Part shown: piece after piece, positions 36,576 through 47,820 of the stretch
Numbering within the stretch: position 1 is the stretch's first letter
Layout of the letters: each line of letters begins with the position of its first letter
DNA from: Phaffia rhodozyma
Taxonomy: Eukaryota; Basidiomycota; Tremellomycetes; Cystofilobasidiales; Mrakiaceae
Reading direction: 5' to 3'
Length of the DNA stretch: 64,000 nt
NCBI GenBank assembly: GCA_014706385.1
Contig: JACGZH010000001.1
Span: 992,001 to 1,056,000 of the forward strand
Program-made: the position numbers and the translations under genes
Notes under the pieces: generated by a model
The model's database searches: none
The model's input: the letters and a program-made list of their open reading frames with translations, nothing else
Told to the model about the DNA's origin: nothing

Positions 36576-38240
36576 ATGGCAGATCGTTCGGTCCTTCCAA
36601 ACGTTCTCAGGGTAGGCCAGCTGGATGCCGCTGAGTTGGATGACGCTTTGGTCAATATGCTTGGAGGAGGTCTCGCTTCTTCTCTAGATAACTTTGGCGT
36701 TCGTTCTTTCGTATACTCTCAAAACATGGATCGCTTCTCTCACGTAACGACAGACTGAATGCATCATATTGGTGCACATGGACAGTCTTCTTACAAGCTC
36801 ACGTTCCAGCCAGAGTTGTATCTGCTCATCAGTTTGATCACTTACAAGTACTGTATGTGGGATCGCCTTGTCACTCCTGGGTCTCAGCTGGAAAACCTCA
36901 AGTACAAGCCTGAACGATGGAACGGCGGGTCATCCAAGCATCGTCGTTCGTACTCTTCCTCTGTATCCTCTTTTCTAGGAGAGTTTCGTCCAATACTGAC
37001 GGTAGATATCGAATTGATTATTCTAGTACGAACTCTACTACTTCTACACTTATTTCTGTCTCCACAAATGTTCCCCCGGTACATCCTTCAGCGATTCAAG
37101 CAGTATGCTCTCTCCAGATCATGGCCTGATCTTCCTCGTCGGAGCTTGCGGAAACGGATCTGGGATGGTGTGAACAAACTTGAAGACCTCGGCCGGGCAG
37201 GCGAATTGGCGGGGCTGCTGTGGTTCCTCTACGATGGACGGTAAGTCTCTTCAGTTGTCTCTCTCGGTCAGATGCGTTTGCTGATGTATGTCCGATTTCC
37301 TCTCGTCCTGTGAAAAGCTACCCATCACTTTTGACCAGACTGCTGGGGCTCAGGCTTGTCCCTTCTTCGTCCAAGCTGACACGAATGGTGTCGTATGAAT
37401 TCATGAACCGTCAACTCGTCTGGGGATCGTTATCGGTATGCTCTTCGAATTCACTCGCATGGCTTGCATATCTGTTTCTTGGGCTCTTCACTGACGATGA
37501 ACTCCTTTTGATGACAGCAATTCATGCCTCATATCCTTCCGTTGGCTCCATATGTCCTTGGCCCTCTTTCTCGGATACAACATGGCCTCACTTCTACACT
37601 ATCTACATTGACCGATCCCCTTCCGATATATCCCTCATCTCTCTCCCTGAAACCACGCTCGGATATGAACTCACAAACAGCACCACCCAACTCGGATTCT
37701 TCTCTCTTTCAGTCCAGCTCGAGTCATCGACCACACGAAGGGATATACAGCAAGATCGATAGGCGGGCCTGTCCGCTGTGTTACTCCCGTTCGGACAAGA
37801 CCGGTGGGAATGGGCCATGTGCGCCTGGTCCGATCCCTTCTATGCCATTAATTCCTCAGCTTTCTCCGTTGGCACAATCAGCGGACTCATCGAATCCGTC
37901 TTTCGGCTCAACTTTAGAGGAAGAGAAACCGAAAGAAGAGGAGGAAGAGGAGGAAGAGGATGAGTCGGTAGCAGTCCATATACCAGTTCGCGCAGATTGC
38001 TGGGCCGGCTGTATATACTGTTATGCGTGTCTCGGAGGGGCGCTTCTAGAATCTTCCCGATCCGAACTCAGTATGGCGATGGTTTCAGGAGAAGGGAGCA
38101 GTGAGTTGAAAGTTCGGCAAGAGAAAGGCTGGGATTGTTTGAGATGTGGGGGAGAGGTCTTCGGGGGATCGATGGTTAAAGCGGTGCCGATCAAGGAAGA
38201 AGAAAACGAAAACGACACGTCGGCAAGCGAAGGACTTTAG
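36576..38240 (+). CDS. PEX2: Peroxin-2, RING subunit of the peroxisomal ubiquitin ligase
   Basis: The start MADRSVLPNVLRVGQLDAAE lies just after a CACACA tract in the leader. Then follow PELYLLISLITYKYCMWDRL and GSQLENLKY, RSLRKRIWDGVNKLEDLGRA and LLWFLYDGRYPSLLTRLLGL, VSYEFMNRQLVWG, a Ser/Pro linker and the RING: CPLCYSRSDKTG, then an acidic insert of Glu repeats, ADCWAGCIYCYACLGG and GWDCLRCGGEV. VSYEFMNRQLVW and a YCYxCL...WxCLRCG RING are typical of fungal Pex2. With Pex10 and Pex12 it ubiquitinates the receptor Pex5 for recycling. Unusual here is the long insert (about 75 residues, Ser/Pro and Glu-rich) between the first Cys pair and the second half of the RING. The stop is only 29 bases from the stop of the converging UPF0014 gene. 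Confidence 0.9.
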
Positions 38241-38269
38241 ACAGAACGATGTCAGGCCCTTCTTGTACA

Positions 38270-39855
38270 TCATTCCCCCCTCACCCATATCTTCTGCCTC
38301 ATACTCGACATCCATGAAGGAATCAATCCAAGACTTCCACTGATGATGCTCGCTTGGTAGAATGTCCTTTCCGGTCGGACCCGATGATCAGAGTCGATCA
38401 GGACCATACATGTCAGGATGACTACAAGAAACGCAGACAAGCCACATGCGCCTGCGATCACTGAGGACGGATAACATGGGGGGGAGGGATGGAATCGAGA
38501 AAGTAATACGATGAATCAGTTGCAACTTCAAGGAAAGACATGTGGGCGAAAGGCGGTGAAATGGAACTGAACTGAACATCAGAATCACTAGATGAACACA
38601 AAGGGCAAAAGAGAAACGATTTCAACAACCCAGATCTAGTTCGAATATGCACGGTCTGGACACATACTCTGGAGTTTGGCAGCTTGATCTATCGGTATAC
38701 CTCCTAGTAGAGAACCCGTCATCGTTCCTGGGATGGCTACCAAACCAATCATACTTGAGAAAAAAATGAGACGTGTGCATATGTGCGCGCAAAGAAAAAG
38801 TCAACTCTCAGAACGTCTCAAACAATGGCAATCAATGCACGCGAAGGAAGGCAAGACGAAACCATCTGACCGACCTCATATCGTTGATAGTCGGAAAGAG
38901 AGCAAGTTTCAAAGCCGACCTAGCAACAGGAAGAGAAATCTCAAATCGGGAAGCTCCCATTGCGAGCTTGGTCTGTATCCGATCTCGATAGAGGGTAAAC
39001 TCTTTCTGCATTATTTTTTCTCGTTGTTCAGTTCCGATGGAATCACTAAAGCTCCAGAAAGAAGGAAAGGAGAAAGAAAGATACACAATTCTGAAGGAAG
39101 TGGACGAACCAAGACAAACGACACACTCAAACTAACAGTTGCGATGATAGATCCCAAGATTAATCCCAACACGGGAACTAATATAACTCAAAGATCTTGG
39201 TTATCTCTTGTGACTTTATTCCTAGTAAAGACTCCAATGGAAGTACCATATTGCTTTGGATTCCAGATAGGATTTCTCTGCATGGCTACACTTCCGGCGA
39301 TGCATATCGGTGTACTACTTGCGATAAGCGCCAAGAGCACGATAGGGAACATCCAGATGACTCTCTGTTGGGATTTGTTATATACTGCACAACTCAAAAA
39401 CAGGAGTGAGCTCGCCAGTCTATCTCAGTTTCAGATAGGCAAAGAGAACACATCAAAAGGGGATGAGAGAGATTTGACGAACCAGTCTCCCATGCGCCCA
39501 CGATGTTCAGCCAAAGGCTGATCGCTGCGACCGCCCATATGTTTCCCCAATCGAACACACTATCCAATATCAAGCTCAACAACGAGAGCTGAGCCACACA
39601 ACGACCAGCGGCGATTACCAAGCTAGATCCTACCCCAAGCCTGAACAGGTAGGACAGAAAGACGTCGATGAGTATAAAACAGAATGCCAGAAGGATATCA
39701 AGATCTTTTGGGGGAAATCACGAACGACCCCATACCGTCATATGAGAGAACCGAGAAAGTCAGTCTCGACTGATGACAACGACGCAGACAAGTACACAAG
39801 GGGCTGCAAACAAGGTCTCACAAGTCACAGGATGGTTCACTATAAGTTCCATCAT
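38270..39855 (-). CDS. UPF0014 (FetB/ALS3-like) multispanning membrane protein
   Basis: Exon 1 (39822-39855) gives MMELIVNHPVT and splices in phase to LDILLAFCFILIDVFLSYLF and RLGVGSSLVIAAGRCVAQLS, then NIWAVAAISLWLNIVGAWET, FPIVLLALIASSTPICIAGS, QKEFTLYRDRIQTKLAMGAS, RFEISLPVARSALKLALFPT, INDMRSVGLVAIPGTMTGSL, LGGIPIDQAAKLQ, MILMFMIAGACGLSAFLVVI and HRVRPERTFY. GAxRxEAxxPxxxxAxxxALxPTIxxM and GxVxIPGxMTGxxLGGxxxxxAxxxQ are the UPF0014 signatures. Bacterial FetB works with ATPase FetA in iron export and plant ALS3/STAR2 with STAR1 in aluminium tolerance. About seven membrane segments. No ABC ATPase is next to it. I know of no characterised fungal member. Confidence 0.85.
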
Positions 39856-40590
39856 GTCCAAATAGATCAAAGACACTTGAAGGTTTGAATGAGCAACGCA
39901 CGCCAAAGAAAGAGCTCATTTGTGAGCTTACAATATGGGGTGCTGACTTGAGGGGTTCTCAGAAACGAGACTGGCAAATCATTGGATAACACTGAGACTC
40001 GTATTGGCAATCCAAACGATCTCTTTCATCCTTTGATCTCTAAGCTGTTTTCTATCATCAGAGGACGTTGGATAGATGCCCCGTATCTTGCTGTTGTTGC
40101 TATTCCTCTGATTGCACAGGTTCCAGATTCCCAAATTCCCAGAATCTCATCTTCATCGGCGTGATATTGTGAATGGCGTCCGACTTCTCCGACATTCTGG
40201 AACACATGTCTTGAAGATCATCATAAACTAGAGAACAGATATGGAGATGATAGTAAAAGCTGCGGGTACCCATCACCAACAATGTTAAGAGCAAATAAAG
40301 ATGTCAGGTCCGTTGGCGCTCATTGTATAAGAACTAGTGTGTTGTATGTGTGCCAAGTTTATAACGGCTGTGGGGATAATCGTCTGAGGTTTGTCGGCCT
40401 TCATCTCATCATACCCACATAAACTCGCTCTTCATCTTGCAACCGTCTATCGGTTTGCCGTTGCTTGCATCCGTGGTAGTATCAAAAAAGTTGATCCATT
40501 GTTCTTTTAAATACACATAGGCATACAAAGACATTCCTTTCGGTGGATATATTGTCGTGAGCGTCCTTCATCACACCCCGCTTCCTACTT
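39856..40590. other. Spacer between UPF0014 gene and CsbD/Hmp1-like gene
   Basis: About 735 bases holding the upstream region of the UPF0014 gene and the 3' region of the next minus-strand gene. A 60-codon + strand frame (39982-40164) is present but has no domain or splice support. Nothing else recognised. Confidence 0.4.
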
Positions 40591-41200
40591 CTAGACCTGC
40601 TTTGAGTGATCGAATGCCTCGTTGGTCAATGTGCTCGTTCCAGGCACAGTAGTCTCTCCGGCGACCGAATGAGGAGCAGCGACAGCATCGTCTCCGGTCG
40701 TGGCAGTTGCTCGCTGACCTTCGTCAACCATACCTTCACAACCAACGAGCTCGCCTGCTTTCTTTTCGATCGAACCGATGGTGGACGAGTGGGGCTCTCC
40801 GTGAGGGGAGGACGAAGCGGCAGACCGCATATCCTGTAATTATTGCGTGAGATGACCAGTCAAATAAATGGGTGAGAATCGTAGTGTTCCCATAGATGGA
40901 AGTAGGGGACGACATACACCGATCGCGTGCTCTTTGGTATCAGCTCCAGACTCGGTCCATTCTTTTGAACCCGTCAAGGAACCGATCGCTTCCACGGTCG
41001 CACCCTTGATGTCTGATACCAGTTTCATATATTCAGAAATGGAAAATAAAACATGAAAAAGAATATTTCTTATATCAGGATCACGGTCCATCAGGAGAAG
41101 AGCATGGAGAAGAAAAACGACGGGAGCGATAGATCGAACGATGGAAGAGAGGAGGACGAAACTCACATTCAGCGTGAGCTCCGATCTGGGAAGTAGACAT
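40591..41200 (-). CDS. CsbD-like protein related to Hmp1 (mismatch/cruciform DNA recognition)
   Basis: Exon 1 gives MSTSQIGAHAE (start 41200). A GTGAGT donor joins it to YIKGATVEAIGSLTGSKEWT and ESGADTKEHAIG, then to DMRSAASSSPHGEPHSSTIG, SIEKKAGELVGCEGMVDEGQ and a Thr/Ala-rich tail. Two CsbD-like repeats are visible: the GATVEAIGSLTGSKEWTESG unit and the GSIEKKAGELVGCEGMVDEG unit. CsbD proteins are small, stress-induced and mostly of unknown function; a fungal member, Ustilago Hmp1, was reported to recognise mismatched base pairs and cruciform DNA. Length is about 120 residues. Three coding exons. I infer a stress-linked small protein; the DNA-binding role is by family only. Confidence 0.75.
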
Positions 41201-41627
41201 TGTTTTGTTATTGATAAACTGATGTTAGGGAGTTTGTAGCAGAATTGATCTGATGATGTTAAGCTCAATGGATGATGTTGGGGACACACACAGAAGACGA
41301 ACTCCTCGGTGGCCTTAAGTAGGGCTGGAAAGTCGAGCGTGATGAGTGACGAGTATCAGTGACGTAATACAAGAGCAAACAATCAATGCCGCAATTTTTA
41401 TCTAATCAGTCTGTGCATCGTTGTGGAACCATGGTATCTTTATGAATATCTATGGATGGATATATGTACAAGTATGTTATTAATGGAGAGAGGCAAGAAG
41501 AAGAATGTACAACGGATATGTGTGAAGACAGTGTGCAGGGGGAAGGAAACTAAACATGAACGTGCACACCACCACGACTTGAATCAAGGGATTCTAGACA
41601 CAGTGGATACGCCAACATCACCATCAC
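41201..41627. other. Spacer between CsbD/Hmp1-like gene and AFI1
   Basis: About 430 bases that hold the promoter of the CsbD-like gene and the 3' end of AFI1, both on the minus strand. No feature recognised. Confidence 0.4.
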
Positions 41628-44600
41628 TCAACCCTTAGGTTGACGACTTAGCGCTGCCTCAACAGCTTCTCTCCTCTCACTAGAAAGACGAGCGTATGCA
41701 AGTCTTGGGAAAGCATTAAGTTGCAGGAGGAATGCTCGACCAATCTGCAAAGTACGTATCAGTAGGTCAGCTCTGATGTTGATATACTCATGTCATGAGG
41801 AAGTAGAGAAAACTCCACAAAGAAGAGAATCGCGACATACAGGGTATTGTTGGAGGGTATCAAAGAAATCTAGCGTGTACGCCTTAACATGGTTGCTCTT
41901 GTGAAACAACCCGGAGGCGAATGGAACCAGACCTCCCATGCTCATCGGCGTTTGTGCCAGCACCTTAAGCCCCAACGTTGTAAAGCACATTATCAGCCTA
42001 TCATCATAAGAAACAAAGCAAATGTTCAGACAAACCTCGACGACCTGGTCATATGTCTTGACGTTTTCTCCTAACGATCGGAAAATCAGCTCCGCCTCGC
42101 CAGTAGACATGGACCGTGCGTTCCGAAGTCGGGAGAGCTGATGATTCAGATCAAACTGAAGCGTGCTCGATGAAACATGTTGATCAAAGTCCTAGATAGA
42201 AGGCCAGATGGGGACCGGTTCTATCAGTATGTTTGCAGGATCAAGCTGTCCATCAACACAGTTGGAAAGAACAAAGAGAGGGAGATGATCGAACCTGCTT
42301 CCAAAGCTCGTAACTCTTAGTAGCTCTCCAACCCTCGATCCTTCGTACACCATGTATGCCGACAAACGTCTTCACCATCCTCCTCTCCGCTGCTCCTACT
42401 CCGCCACTCTCCCTTTTCTTCCCTGTCACCGTTGCTGCCGTTATAGTTGATGAGGCAAGCCCACCCGTGTGATACCCAAGATCGGGGTGTGAAGCAGATG
42501 ATTCTCCTTCCCAGAGAATAGCCCCCGAACCAAGCCGACCTTTCAGAGGATCACAGGGTACGGACGGGTACCAAATTCGGGCGCCTGAGGAAGGCGCGTA
42601 TGTCTCTTCCTCATATCGGGAAGCTAAGCGAATGAATCGGTGAATATATTCGGCAAATCGAGCTCGGATGATAGACTCTCCGTAATGATTACTGATAAGT
42701 GAAGTGATCTGGAGTATGCGGGAGTGGACCAGTTAGATATAGTGTAGACCAGAATTTCCGTGGTTTGAGAGGAGAAGAGATTCACTTGCCTCTTCCATAA
42801 AAATCGCATCCGTATCTCCCCAGGCCCCCATCAGGTTGCTCTTCCCCGCTGCTCCTGATCCGCTGACGACTGAATCACTTCTTCCTTGTCTTCCTTTCCC
42901 TTTCTCCGTCACGGTCGACATCCCTGCATCTGTGCCTACCATGCCAAATTCTGAAGCAGTGAAGAAATTACCTGTTACCATCGTCGCCATCGTTGGCATC
43001 GGAGGTGTTGCCATCGACTGTGGCGATGATGGTTCTTCCGACTGAGATCTTATCTGGCTCGATTCGATTGCTTCTTCTTCTGTTACAGCGGATCCCACAG
43101 ATAAAGGACTGAACATCGGCGAGCTACCTCCTGCCTGTTGCCCCAAGTTACCAGTGGTGAACGAGGACGGATTCGGACTGGGGAAAGGGCCGTCCGGTTT
43201 GATGTCCTTTGACACAGTGATTCGACCCGTATCGATGTTGCAGAGAATGTCCCATCTGGAATGAAGGTCTTCGAATCGGGGATTGGTCACACCTGCTATG
43301 AAGCCAGGACTATGAAATTGATGGTAATATGTGTTAGCTTGGCCTACATTGAACATTCACGTACAAAAAAAAACTCTTACACTTGTTCGAGCATATCCAA
43401 TCCGGCCAAATTTGCATACGGGAAACACCTAGCGGCAAACCCTCTGAGAACACTGCCACTACCGCTGCCTAACGCACAGGCAGCGTGAACCATCGTAGCG
43501 ACTGCGCCGGCCTCTCTACCATGCCCCAGAAAGATGATTCGACGTTGGGTGATGAGCGCGTTGAAGAGGAGGATGACCGGATGAGTTGTTGGGCCAGATG
43601 TATGAAGAGACGGGATGAATGGGGCGGGAAAGTTGCCATTACCTTGGGCTGGCGGGGAAAACTTTTTGATGAGGGCAATGAGAGAGAACTGAGATCGTTT
43701 TTAACAAAGATGAGACAACGTTGCTTAGTCTAAGAACAAGATCTAGATAAGAGAAGTTCACAAAACAGGGACCAACTTCGCCAACTTCCTCTTCGAAAAG
43801 GGTGAGTGGGATCTGTATCGGGAACGGAACAAACATTCCGTCCAGTCTTGCCGACGTCTCAAAAAACCTTGTATCTTTTGGAGTCCCTTTTTTTGTTCTG
43901 TCCACAGCAGTCGGTAAGGGCGAGCTCACGCCATCAGCTCCTGTGAACGGCAGGCCGAGGGTCAAAAAATCGGTCGTCAGTACATCCGTCCGTTTGGAAG
44001 AAGACCCTGTCGGAAGTGACAAGCCAAAAATCAAGTCGGTCGAACTAGATAAGGACGAGATGGAAAACCGAGATCCCGAAGCCACAGAGTTTAAAGGCGA
44101 ATGATTTGATGTAAAGCTTGAGGCGGTAGGTGAACGATCTCCTCTAGATAACGGGGTACTGATTCTAGGAGGAGAAGCAGCGGAAGCGTTCGACTTCCGC
44201 TTAGGGTTGTCTTGTTCCGCTTCAGAGGCAGAGGTGGAGGCTACACATATGGTCGACAGATCTTTGGCCTCGGCTTGGTCTATTTTATCCAAGAGATCTC
44301 CTCTCTCACTATCCCACTGTGCTTCTCTAAATTTGTCGACCAACAAATTTCTACGTTCACTCGCGCGCAGGATGAGTTTTTCGTCTCTCGAGAATGTAGG
44401 CATCCCACAGGTATCGATCCCATTGAGCGCGTCAAACAGTTTCTCGAGAACATCGACCGAGGGTGACTTGAAGTAGTCTTCAAGGGAAAGAATTAGCAGG
44501 CGCTGAGGGGTGGATGGGAAGTAGATGTTTATATATTACAGATGGTATATGGTCAACATATACGTGTGTGATTGAGAGAGAACGAGACATACTGACCTGG

Positions 44601-45275
44601 TAAGCTTGAATCCATGGATGAGGTGTACAAATGGCAATCGCTTTGACTTCTGCTCCTCTGTTGATGTGGATGCGGAGAATGAGAGGACAAAATGAGTCTA
44701 TTGTACAAGAAAAAGGGAGAGGAAGGGAAGGAGGAACACAGTCTAACCTTCTGAGTGCCTTGTCCTCCTTCATCATGACAGCGTTCAGCACGTAAAGAAT
44801 CTCCTTCTTCTCCATTCCTTCGACAGCGAAGACCGATCTTCTAGACTCATCACTGGATTCTTCAGAGGTGTTGGTCTGCTCACCCAGACTACTGAGAGCT
44901 TCCTGAGCAGTATCTCTGACAGTGTTGGCTGGGACTTGATTCAGGTAAAACACGGTATGGTCCTCCTTGTGCAGATGAGCTCCGTCTGGAAGCATCAGCT
45001 CAGCTAGCACACTAAGAGTAAAGAAGAGGGAGACATAAATGAGCTCATCCCGACGTGCCAAGTGTCATGATGCAAGAACAGAGCAAGAAAAGTCCTTAGA
45101 ATAACGAATTCAAGAGAATACAGAGGACGCACTGGTTGTCGGCCTGGGTTACTGGATAAGGGTACTGATGCTTGATGATCGAGCCTTGATCAATATCAAA
45201 CTCGGCGACAAGAATGAACCTAACATGTTCATGAAGGGTCTGCTTCTTTGTTTGGCTCAGAGCAAGATGTTTCAT
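41628..45275 (-). CDS. AFI1: Afi1-like DENN/SPA-domain protein in Arf3-linked polarity
   Basis: The start MKHLALSQTKKQTLHEHVRF leads into ILVAEFDIDQGSIIKHQYPY, the opening strand of Afi1/Avl9-type DENN proteins. Then come LMLPDGAHLHKEDHTVFYLN, SVFAVEGMEKKEILYVLNAV, KAIAICTPHPWIQAYQV, CGMPTFSRDEKLILRASERR, a Ser-rich insert, MFVPFPIQIPLTLFEEEVGE, FSLIALIKKFSPPA, PTTHPVILLFNALITQRRII, VLRGFAARCFPYANLAGLDM, PGFIAGVTNPRFEDLHSRWD, ILCNIDTGRI and a C-terminal FVGIHGVRRIEGWRATKSYE. Y-P, H-Y-x-E-D and GFIAGVTNPxFE...WDxLCN are the SPA (stabilisation of polarity axis) signature. Yeast Afi1 binds active Arf3 and helps polarise growth. At least nine exons. Ends QLNAFPRLAYARLSSERREA then QPKG. Confidence 0.85.
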
Positions 45276-45965
45276 CCTTTGTCCTTCTTCCTTGATGGAT
45301 AACTCGGGATGCTGTCGAAGGACGAGCCGAAAGAGAAGGGAAGGTGAAGAGATCGAGGGACACATGCAGACTGTTTACCCAACGGGTTACTAACCCGGCG
45401 GACGCCTGAGCCCAAAGCATTGTGTTGCCTCGGGGCTAAGTCATGATGGTATGAATCATAGGATACATGAGTTTGGCAACAAGCGCTAGCGGGGAGGACA
45501 TGAGTATATGATCAGGCAGAGCAGCCATCGAGTGAACTGATTGATGAAGAGTAATCAGAGAAACTTTGTGAGAAATGGAGGTGATTACAAAGACGTGAAC
45601 ATAGCAAGGCAGATGAGAGAGAATTAGCGATTCTATGGAAGCTTTCCCTATCCAGCCTATCAGCATTATCATGTTCGATTATCCTTGCTATCCTGGAACA
45701 GATACATGTCGAGATGAACGTGGGGATGCGAGGAACAGGTCGTGGGTGTTCTGCTACGTTTGCTCTGAACAAGTCTGGTGAAGACTACAGATGAGCATTA
45801 GAACAAATGACAAAAAGACTACAAAAATTTCTAATAGACAAATCCCAAGGCGGGAAAACCCTCACTTTGTTGTTCACCATCAACCATCATCGAAACCCAT
45901 CTCTTCCTTCATCCTTTCCTCCTCCTTGTGCTCTCGTTTCTATCCCAATTATAAATACAGCAGCC
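45276..45965. promoter_or_regulatory. Divergent region between AFI1 and YRA1
   Basis: About 690 bases that should carry both promoters. Short minus-strand frames (45436-45672, 45512-45772) have no domain. A CT-rich block at 45895-45945 lies just before the YRA1 start, as expected of a leader. Confidence 0.45.
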
Positions 45966-47820
45966 ATGGATATCGACATGTCCCTCGACGACCTCGCGTC
46001 CAAGAACAAGAAAACATCCAACACCTCTGCTCGAGGAGGTCCAGCTAGAAGAGATCGAACTGTTTCCGGCAGAGGAGGCGCTGGCAGAGGAGCCGATAGA
46101 GCGGCCGGTAGTGCTCCATACACTGTATGTTCCTTTCGCTTTTCACAGTTGGCATCCAGGTTGATTGAACTCCTTGTCACCGTTGTGTTCTATAATTATC
46201 TTTTCATCACCCGAATTTTACCTGTCTTGCTGGATATCTCTCGTTCAAGCGTCCTCCTCCCGCCTCGACCGACGCCCCGTGGCGACATGATATGTTCGGA
46301 GGAAAAGGTGGCCGACAAGGCGGTCAGATCGGTTCTGATTCACAGACTAACCCCTCCGCTAAGCTTAAGATCGAGGGCCTTCACTATGAGATTCAAAACT
46401 TTCAGCTCGAGGTATGTCCTCGTATGTTCCTACTTCCCTCGGATTTAACGCGTCGTAGGCTCATATGATACATCTATTCGAAACGTTCTTTGTCGGTTAT
46501 CCCAACCCTTACAGAAAATCTTTGCACAGGCAGGCAAGATCGCCGAAGGACCATCGATAGTAGTAAGAACTTAGTTCCCCCCACTTTTGACCAGTCGAGA
46601 TCCAACTCAGCACCAGCACCAGCAGCTATCCCCACTTTCTGCCTCCTACCATTTCCTTCTCTTGTCATTTCGCCATGTGTCTTCAAACTGGTTCACTCTA
46701 TTGTGAGATAAGACATTACGGGCCTCTTTCGTCCTGTCGTCTAGAGAGTGGACCTGGTCCTGTGTCGGCTTTTCTCAGTTCTTCTCATCACATACGCGTC
46801 GGGTGCTGGCTGTTGCGTTGGATCTCGGGCAAGAATTTAAAGAACAAAAGATGGGAATCCCAGAGAGAAAAGAAAGAACCTTTTTAAAGTGACGCAAGTT
46901 CTTACTTTAAATTTCTGCGTCATCAGGTGAGCCTCGCTAGACACTCTTTCGTCTTCGTTCGTGGACTTGGTTCTGACGAAAGAAAAATACCATCGTTGTT
47001 TGACTTCGACTTGACATCTAGTACGATCGATCAGGCCGGTCTACCGGAGTTGCTTACGTGACTTACGCCGCCATTTCCGACGCCAAGCTTGCATTTGAAA
47101 AGCTTGATGGCCAAAAGGCCAACGGTACGTATCATCATCAACTGATACAGGATCTATGATCCAAACTGATCTCTTTTCTTTGTCCGGACAGGCGAACCGA
47201 TCAAGATCACCTACGCGCCTGTCAGACTGCCCCGACCTGGAACTGTCCGAGCCACCGGACCGGCTGAGGGGAAACCCCTGTTTGGCCGACTCGGAGGCTT
47301 AGTCGGAGGGACTGATGCGCCCGCTGCTACGTACGTTTTATGTGTTTTTTTTTCTTCTTCTCTTGTACGAATCACGTGCTTCATAGAGTTCATAGGACCG
47401 ACTGTACTCATTGGACCGACTGGTTTGCTGGGGGATTATCGAAATACAGTCGAGGTAGAGAAAGTAGGGGACCGCGAACGGCTAACCCCAAGGGAACTGA
47501 TGGACCTTCCGCTCCTCGAGTGGGTGGAGCTGGAAGAGGGGGTAGAGAAGCCCGGGGTGGACGAGGAGGAGGAGGAGGAGGAGGAGGAGGAAGAGGAAAG
47601 GGTTCAAAGAGGGGGCCGGTCAACCAGGATGCATTGGACAAGGAACTTGAGGCTTTCATGAAGAGTGACGCTGTTCGTATCCGTTTCTGTTGATCTTTGA
47701 TTCTATCCATTCTTCATCTAACTACCAGTTTCTTTTCTTCTTTTGGTTGCGTCTGTCTATAAGCCTGCTACTGCTTCTGCGCCTGCTCCTGCCGCGGAGG
47801 CGAACGCTATGGAAGAGTAG
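45966..47820 (+). CDS. YRA1: Yra1/ALYREF mRNA export adaptor (THO/TREX)
   Basis: Exon 1 (45966-46124) has MDIDMSLDDLASKNKK, the N-terminal UAP56/Sub2-binding motif, then an RGG-rich region. Exon 2 (46250-46411) runs to LKIEGLHYEIQNFQLE, exon 3 (46515-46562) gives KIFAQAGKIAEGPSIV, and exon 4 (from 47022) YDRSGRSTGVAYVTYAAISD and AKLAFEKLDGQKANGEPIKI, completing one RRM with RNP1 in STGVAYVTY. A C-terminal Arg/Gly-rich region with a Gly run (about 47555-47600) follows, and an exon with LDKELEAFMKSDA, the second Sub2-binding motif; the last exon ends EANAMEE. Yra1 hands mRNA to the export receptor. Introns are 103-125 nt except the one inside the RRM, which is 459 nt (46563-47021) and may be regulatory. 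Confidence 0.93.
46779..46926 (+). other. Candidate poison exon inside the long YRA1 intron
   Basis: Within the 459-nt intron there is a CTCAG acceptor ending at 46778 and a CAG followed by GTGAGC at 46926/46927. The enclosed 148 nt continue the YRA1 frame for 37 codons and then hit TGA at 46890-46892; 148 is not a multiple of three, so inclusion would also shift the frame. Splice-site strength is judged by eye only. Confidence 0.3.

Noticed and set aside
38733..39521. A 262-codon + strand ORF
   Set aside because: Lies antisense to the UPF0014 gene, whose exons have clear family motifs; the + strand product has none.
46883..46922. True H-type pseudoknot in the YRA1 intron
   Set aside because: The second stem would start with no linking loop, which is sterically poor; alternative hairpins are more likely.
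46563..47021. C/D-box snoRNA hosted in the long YRA1 intron
   Set aside because: CTGA occurs but no C box (RTGATGA) in a suitable place was found.
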